Positions 33,346 through 38,913 of a stretch of DNA of 38,913 bases are shown in pieces; position 1 is the stretch's first letter; the number at the start of each line of letters is the position of its first letter. The notes under the pieces are model-generated. The model was not told the DNA's origin and made no database searches. It saw only the letters and a program-made list of their open reading frames with translations. This stretch comes from Reclinomonas americana ATCC 50394 (lineage: Eukaryota > Jakobida > Jakobea > Jakobida): assembly GCA_048213135.1 (NCBI GenBank), contig PS015252.1:1-38913 (forward strand). Direction: 5' to 3'. Both the position numbers and the translations under genes were made by a program.

Positions 33346-34437
33346 CTTGCAAGTCGTGTGCATCTTTATCACGTTGATCATGGTGTGGGCGGTGGTCAGT
33401 CAGACTGTGCTCTGCGAGGCCGGCTTGTGCATTGCCGCGTGTGGACGCTTTGTGTGTGTGCAACTGATGGCGGGAGCGCATTTGGTGCTGGCGGCGGCTG
33501 CACGTTTTCCGCGCATTATCAATCTCAGTGATGGATCCAAGGCGTGGAGTCTGCCGTTTACGATTCCGTTGTTGTTGGTGCAGACGGCATGTTGAGTACT
33601 GGAGAAGGGAGGGAAGGGGGGATGAGAAGGATGCATCTGCTTGACGCGACAGCGAAGAGAGGATCTGGGAGCTCTGTTGTCTTTGGAGAGGAAGGGAATG
33701 AGAACGAGGTGAACGCAGTGCGTCTGCGAGTGCTTCGATAGAGCGGCAGCATTTACAGTGTGAGAGCAGAGAGGGAGAGAGGAGCGACATGTCTGCCTGA
33801 CTCTCAGCGAGAAGGTGGGATTTTTGTATTCGGAGGGAGGCGGTAGAGTCTGAGAGATTTTGAGGCGAGCACTGTGTACTCTTCTTCGTCGATTGCAGCT
33901 GTTGTCTGTGCGTAGGATGGGAACTAGAGCGAGAGTGAGTTTGGTGAACGGAGAGATGAGGCGGTGTCCTGGAGTGCATGAGCGCTCACGAGTCCTCTCG
34001 TTTACCTCTCTCTCTTCCTCCTCACAGCATTCGGTGAAAGCACGTGCTACTCGCCTCGTGATTTATCAGGCTCTGTTGTCTCTCTCCTTTCTCCGCCTTC
34101 CTCTCCCTCGCTCTTTCTCTTCTCTGAAGAATAGCACACTACAGTTGATCCAGTGGAAAGGTTAGTGAGAGAATCGCGTTGGGTGTGGCTTCCCCGAGTC
34201 CTTATTTTCGCTCAGCGGATTATGATACACGCAGCAGTTGTCGTCTTCGTGATATGTGGTGTTGCCCTTCCCTTCTATCCCTTCCCCTAATCCTCACCCT
34301 CCCTTCCCCCTCCCCACGCAGTCGCCGTGGTCTACTACGTCTACATGTTTCGCGCGGTGGAGCAAATGGCCCACCCGCGCCACTACGGCCGCGTGGCTGG
34401 ACTCGGCATGCGCTCTGGCATGCGCACTGTGCCATGA
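33346..34437 (+). CDS. Fragment of a multi-pass membrane protein, unrecognised
   Basis: A strong pyrimidine tract and CAG precede an exon at 33346 to about 33590 reading 'LQVVCIFITLIMVWAVVS', then 'CIAACGRFVCVQLMAGAHLVLAAAARFP' and 'SLPFTIPLLLVQTA', at least three membrane spans. Later exon candidates are about 33898-33933 ('LLSVRRMGTRAR'), 34028 onward ('HSVKARATRLVIYQALLS') and 34323-34437 ('AVVYYVYMFRAVEQM', ending TGA). I could not join these with consistent phases, so the model is partial. The upstream part is missing, probably in the gap. The 'RFPRIINLSDGSKAWSLPFTIPLLL' region is faintly like a PQ-loop repeat, but P-Q is not present and I do not assign it. Confidence 0.45.
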
Positions 34438-34662
34438 TCGCCGACCAGCGGCGAGTGAGCGCCACCACCAACCTCAACCACGAGCTCTTTTTTTTTTGCT
34501 CCACTACGAGATGAGGCCGCGCGCGAGAGACACAGAAAGTCTTCCCTGCGCCGCTGCGCACCAGACGCAATGTCGACTCGGAGACAACACGCACTCGCCA
34601 CGAGAGCGGCGCATCTAATGAACGCGTTCCCCACATTTTTTACTCCTTCCCTGCACCCTCCT

Positions 34663-35372
34663 CTACTTGTCCCGCGACAAAGCGGCAATCTCATTCTCGA
34701 ACCTCTTCACCGCATTCTCCTGCAGCATCTTGTCGGTCACCAGCGTCTCGGCAACCTCCCGGCCCCTCTCCAGCATGCGCCGCGCCTTGTCTACGGTCGC
34801 CGGCTGCTTGGCCAGCGCACGTGCCCACTGCGTCGTGTTGTCCAGCAGCGTCATCAGCAGCACGGGATTCTGCGCGAGTTTCTCGCGATGCTCGCCAATG
34901 ACACTCTCGGCGCCGCCCAGCACCTGCACCTCCTTTGCCTCGGAGAACTCGAGCTGCTCGCGCAGCATCTGATCCACCTCGGTGAAGAGCTCCAGTGCGG
35001 CGGGCACATCGCCATCCAGCGCACACAGCTGACCGAATTGCGTCATGAGGCCCGCGTACTCGCTGAGGGGAACTGTGCGCGCGAGTGAGCAAATGGGAAG
35101 GGCGTATATCACGCACACACACGAATGTACGCACCCTTGGGTTCACCAGCGTCGTCTCGCCACAAGTCGCGTGTTTTTCTCAACCACGCTCGCGCCTCGG
35201 CGTACCGCTTGGCACGCACGCAGAACTGCACATAGGTGCCCGTGGCGGCCACAAAGTCCTCGTGCAGTTGTCCCACACTGCCGGACAGGAGGTCCAGGCT
35301 GCGGTGACTCGTTAGGAAGTGTTGCACCAACAATCCCCACCACTCTTGTGTCTCCTTTTTCACTTGCTGCAT
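34663..35372 (-). CDS. Helical TPR-like protein, or last part of the neighbouring TPR gene
   Basis: Exons 35372-35135 and 35072-34663, phase 1 intron, 215 residues if the ATG at 35372 is the start. TPR-like helix pairs are visible: 'ATGTYVQFCVRAKRYAEARAWL' and 'LMTQFGQLCALDGDVPAALELF', followed by 'LREQLEFSEAKEVQVLGG' and a C-terminal charged helix. No membrane span or signal. It lies 110 bp after a TPR gene on the same strand. The donor-like GTGAGT at the end of that gene is in phase 2, and no AG here gives a phase 2 acceptor, so I list the two separately. Confidence 0.6.
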
Positions 35373-35482
35373 CTTCTCCTCTCCCTCTCATTCTCCTTCT
35401 TTCTCTCACCTTCTCTCAATTCTCTCTCTTCTTGTCTTTTACTAATTTCCCTCCCCTTCGCCTTCCCCTCCCCCCTCCCCAC

Positions 35483-38047
35483 TCACCACTCTGTCAAGCA
35501 TCTGCCCGTTTCATCATTCTTCGCCGGATCCTCGGCGGTGACCACCGCCAGCGTCATCAGGCACTGCGCACGTGTGTGGCGGTAGGCCGTGTCGGATTCG
35601 CGCATGTATGGATTGTCGGCCAGCGACAGCGCCGCGCGCAAGCCCTCAAACGCCAGATCCTCGTCGCCGCAGCGGTAGTGGAACATGGAGAGCACGTGGA
35701 TGGCGTGGATTTCGCGATGGAGCCATTCGCGCACCGTCTTGCTCTTCTCCGTCGACGACTTGTTCGACATGCTGGAGGAGCCGGTGGAGGACGAGGGCGA
35801 CGATGGCGGCGACGAGCTGTCACCTTGCTCGTGCTGCACGTCAAACATGCGCGTGCTGGTGGGCAGTCCGGTGGCACTGGATGCCGTCGAGTCCATCTCC
35901 GTGGCGCGTGTTCTCTGCTGCTGCAGCATGGCCACCACGCGCTGCTGTGTTGTCAGAGCGTCCTTGTGTTGCCCGAGGCGGTCCAGCACTTGCGCGAGGG
36001 TCTGAATGACCGAGGCATACATCCAATGCTCGCGATTGATGATGCCTGCCGTAAGAGTAAGCCAACATACAGCGCATGCAAGTAAGAGGAGGGAGACAAG
36101 GGTACGCAACATTGGCCACTCTCGATAATCTCAATGAGCTCCTGCAACGAGTCCATCAGGCGCATCGTGGTGTCCGAATCGTCCTGCAGGCGCACGGTCT
36201 CCGCCAGCATCGTTACCTTTTTGTAACGACAGGCGACGTACTCCACATCGTGCCTGCGCGCTGTGTGAGTCTTCGACGGCAGAGTCGACGGATACGAGAC
36301 ATCTACACAACTTATCCTGGAACGAATTTCGTGCCTCCTCCAGGGTCTCGGCGGCACGAATCAAGTCGCCTTCGCGCTCCTGAATCATGACGAGGGAGCT
36401 GAGGAGAGACAATTCGTCGAGGCCGAGCTGGTCGACAACTGCGCGCAGGATGGTTAGAGAGGGAAAGGCGGAGGCAATCGATCACCAGCACATGCGCAAC
36501 TGTGTTGCACAGCGGCGTATCGTTCTGCGTGTCGCTCTCCCTCCGTCTGCACACACACATAATGTCAGTCGCGATACCGGGGTATGTACAAACCCACATG
36601 AGATTGACAAGCCTTCATGGCGGTGAGCAAGTCACGAATGAACTGCTGTGCCACCAGCGGATCGCCGTGATGGGCCAGCGCCGAGACACGATTCGCCGTG
36701 GCACGCAGTCTCTCCTGGTGCGTGGCGTGCAAGCGCTCCAACGAGGTCGTGTACGCCTCCTCCGACACCTTCAGCAAGCGTTCACGCAGCTGCTGTTGCT
36801 GCTCCTCGGGCTACGCCGCACGCGCCAGTGAGACGGCGGTTGTGAGAGAAGCGAAGAAAGAAGGGATGACAAACCAAGTCGGCCGAGAGTTGCGCAAACA
36901 TCAGGCGCACTGTCCCATTCAAGCAGAGCACGTACTCCTCGTTGTACTTGCCGATTTGTCTGTCGACAGCAGCAGTCAGGTGATCACAAGATGAAAAACT
37001 GCAGAAGGTGTCTCATTCTTCTCAAAACACGCAACCTCTCCAGAATCGACAGTGCGAGTGCAAACTTCTCCTCGGCCCGTGCATAATGCCCACCACGCAT
37101 GCACGCAGTGGCGTGATTTTGCAGCGAACGAGCATACTGCAATCGTGTCAGTGAGACGCAGCGGAAACCACGAGCAGCAACCCACGACAAACCTCGGTGC
37201 TCGTCGGTCCCCACAACTCCTTGATGACATCCGCGCACTGCTCCGTCACCTCCTCCGCCTTGTCGTACTTTTCGGTGGCCATGTACATGGCCGCCATGTT
37301 GGAGAGCACCACAATGCGGTGTGCATCCTTGCCGTGCAACACATCTCTGCGACAGGCATTGGCAGGAAAAGTTAGCCCCTTACGAGTCTCTCTTCCCACT
37401 CACTCTCCCCCTCTCTCACAAGCACCACTCACTTGTGCATCGAGTCGGCTTTCAAAAAGTACCGCTCGGCGGCCTCGTTCTCGCCCCGGACCATGTAGAT
37501 CATGGCCATGGTGGTGAACACAATGGCCCGCTCCTGTCCCACCGCCTCCTCCTTCTCGTTGCTCTTGAGAATGCGCTTGGCCTTCTTGCACATCTCCAGC
37601 AGATCGGCCAGCGTCTGCGACACGGCGGCGTCGCTGGCGGCCACCGAGTCGGCCCGACTGGCCACCGGCATGAGCGAGATCTCGGTCGTGTGCAACCGCG
37701 ACGACGCCATGTACGCCAAACAGCTGGCCACCTGCTCACACTCGCTACCATACAACGTGTCAAAGATCGACAGCGCCTCCATCAGCTGCTCCACGGCCTT
37801 GCGGTGCTGGCTCAGTGCGTGCAGCGCGCGGCCGTAGTGGTAGTACAGAGTGGCACTGGCGGGGAAGAAGATGAGGGGCAGAGATGAAGTGAAAAGTGCA
37901 GCGGAGCGCGCAACTTGTCGTCGTTGCGCTCAATCGGGCCCATCTCGGCGGTCACCGACAACGAGTCCTGCAGGTAGCGCACGGCGCCGACGTAGTTGCT
38001 GCGGTACTCGCACAGCCATGCCAAGCGTGTGAACAGCCAGCGTTGAA
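35483..38047 (-). CDS. Large TPR-repeat protein, 5' end not identified
   Basis: Exons 38047-37915, 37855-37433, 37346-37193, 37136-37036, 36959-36875, 36810-36598, 36546-36501, 36438-36312, 36253-36111 and 36045-35483, about 660 residues, with every phase consistent. TPR pairs include 'LAWLCEYRSNYVGAVRYL', 'LYYHYGRALHALSQHRKAVEQL', 'MAMIYMVRGENEAAERYF', 'MAAMYMATEKYDKAEEV', 'ATACMRGGHYARAEEKFALAL' and 'LAQVLDRLGQHKDAL', so a protein-protein interaction scaffold is inferred. Four introns (37856-37914, 36960-37035, 36439-36500, 36046-36110) start GTTGCG. The first visible exon begins in phase 1, so at least one earlier exon exists, perhaps beyond the window. Ends in 'RCLTEW' and TGA, which overlaps a GTGAGT donor. 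Confidence 0.75.
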
Positions 38048-38106
38048 CTGGGAGGGAGATGAGTGGAAAAGAGAAGCGGAGGATTGAGAGAATGGTTTGC
38101 AAGAGG

Positions 38107-38203
38107 GAGAGAGCGACAAGAGAGGAAGAGGGAGAGAAGTGGAAGCAAAAACCACAGTTGCAAGGATAGAGCGAAGCAAAGGAGAAATGAGTGGCAGCAC
38201 GAT
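38107..38203. repeat. 97-bp direct repeat, copy 1
   Basis: Contains 'AAGCAAAAACCACAGTTGCA' and is almost identical to 38280-38376, 173 bp further on. It differs at a few single bases only. Confidence 0.9.
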
Positions 38204-38250
38204 GAGGATGAGGAGAAGAAGGATGAGCTGACCAGCGTGAGTTAAAGTGA

Positions 38251-38279
<29 letters not shown>

Positions 38280-38286
<7 letters not shown>

Positions 38287-38376
38287 CGACACGAGAGGAA
38301 GAGGAAGAGAAGTGGAAGCAAAAACCACAGTTGCAAGGATAGAGCGATGCAAATGAGAAATGAGTGGCAGCACAAT
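38280..38376. repeat. 97-bp direct repeat, copy 2
   Basis: Second copy of the unit at 38107-38203, separated from it by about 76 bp that includes a (GA)n tract. Confidence 0.9.
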
Positions 38377-38453
38377 GCATGCAATCACTCATTCACTCAA
38401 TCACATTTCTCTCTCAGCTCGTGTGTGTGTGAATGCGTGTGTCTCACTCATTA

Positions 38454-38457
<4 letters not shown>

Positions 38458-38517
<60 letters not shown>

Positions 38518-38545
38518 CTCCCTGTCTCTCTCTCTCCCTCTCTCA
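38458..38545. repeat. Mixed (CT)n and (CA)n microsatellite
   Basis: Alternating blocks of CT and CA dinucleotides. The Ser-Leu and His-Thr frames through it carry no evidence of coding. Confidence 0.9.
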
Positions 38546-38818
38546 CACTCAACTCTTCAACAACAACTTTCGCAACGGTGTCCGCGTGAACAACATATAC
38601 AACGACACCACACCAACAGCCACAGTCACCACAGACTCCATTTTTGACACACACAGACACACACACACAACAAACTGACTGACTGAAGACTGAAATTCCG
38701 CGCTCCTCTCACAGCGTTCCTTCTGTCATGTCACTGTGGAGCGGTGATCAGTTGTTCAGGGCCGAGACCTCTTCTGTTGAGTGAGAGAAAGAGAGAGAGA
38801 GAGTGTGTGTGTTTGTGT

Positions 38819-38913
38819 CATTCTTCTTTCTTCTTTCTTTCTTCTTCTTCTCCTTCTTTTCCTTCTTCCTCTTCTTCTTCTTCTTCTTCTCTTGTTCTTG
38901 CTCTTGTTCTTCT
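38819..38913. repeat. (CTT)n-rich tract at window edge
   Basis: Pyrimidine-only sequence of CTT and CTTT units, continuing past the window end. It resembles the intron tract in TIM22, but on the other strand relative to local genes. Confidence 0.85.

Larger units (their letters stand above)
38048..38913. other. Repeat-rich stretch, no gene seen
   Basis: Contains a 97-bp direct repeat, (GA)n, (CT)n, (CA)n and (CTT)n tracts. It may be a long intron of the TPR gene, because its first visible exon needs an upstream partner. I found no supported exon here. Confidence 0.6.

Noticed and set aside
33346-33595. MPDU1/PQ-loop identity for the membrane fragment
   Set aside because: The Pro-Gln pair is absent (P-R instead) and the exons cannot be joined in phase, so the match is too weak.
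38400-38560. CRISPR-like or satellite array
   Set aside because: Only dinucleotide microsatellites, with no spacer-repeat structure.

Overview
This window is nuclear DNA of a GC-rich, intron-dense unicellular eukaryote. The evidence is about 70 short introns, mostly 50 to 90 nt and phase-consistent, together with eukaryote-only proteins (MED7, TIM22, the complex I LYR subunit NDUFA6, a ZMAT5-like U1-type zinc finger) and large secreted or receptor proteins built from EGF, NHL, FN3-like and IPT/TIG repeats. I cannot name the species. Genes are packed on both strands with spacers from a few tens of bases to about 230 bp, and microsatellites fill several introns and spacers. Seven runs of N mark assembly gaps.

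Layout: 1-1491 (-) aminoacylase-1/M20A peptidase, cut by the window edge. 1722-8465 (+) secreted EGF-array protein with a C-terminal Asp-box propeller. 8562-8916 (-) small ZMAT5-like zinc finger with polyQ. 9092-11066 (+) unrecognised coiled-coil/proline-rich protein. 11264-12897 (-) single-pass membrane protein resembling PIG-S. 12934-14643 (+) type II membrane glycosyltransferase with a DXD motif. 14796-15417 (-) TIM22, its middle lost in a gap. 15507-17106 and 17323-18884 (-) tandem paralogues of an unrecognised WD-like propeller protein. 18959-20024 (+) MED7. 20128-20704 (-) NDUFA6. About 20800-32353 (-) a roughly 3,490-residue receptor-like protein. 33346-34437 (+) fragmentary multi-pass membrane protein. 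34663-35372 and 35483-38047 (-) TPR proteins. The last 870 bases are repeats and microsatellites.

Two observations stand out. First, about 15 of the roughly 70 introns begin with GTTGCG instead of GTGAGT-like donors. They occur in eight different genes, and several are fixed by homology across the junction (NDUFA6, MED7, aminoacylase, ZMAT5). Canonical U1 snRNA could pair with little beyond the GT. Second, in the giant receptor two NHL propellers each sit inside an FN3-like repeat: the repeat starts, is interrupted by a whole propeller, then finishes. This nested design occurs twice in one protein.

Functionally the window mixes housekeeping genes (mitochondrial import, respiratory complex I, Mediator, probably GPI-anchor attachment and Golgi glycosylation) with two very large cell-surface or extracellular proteins. 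I see no operon-like functional cluster. Exon maps were built by hand from reading frame, splice-site and phase consistency, and need transcript support.
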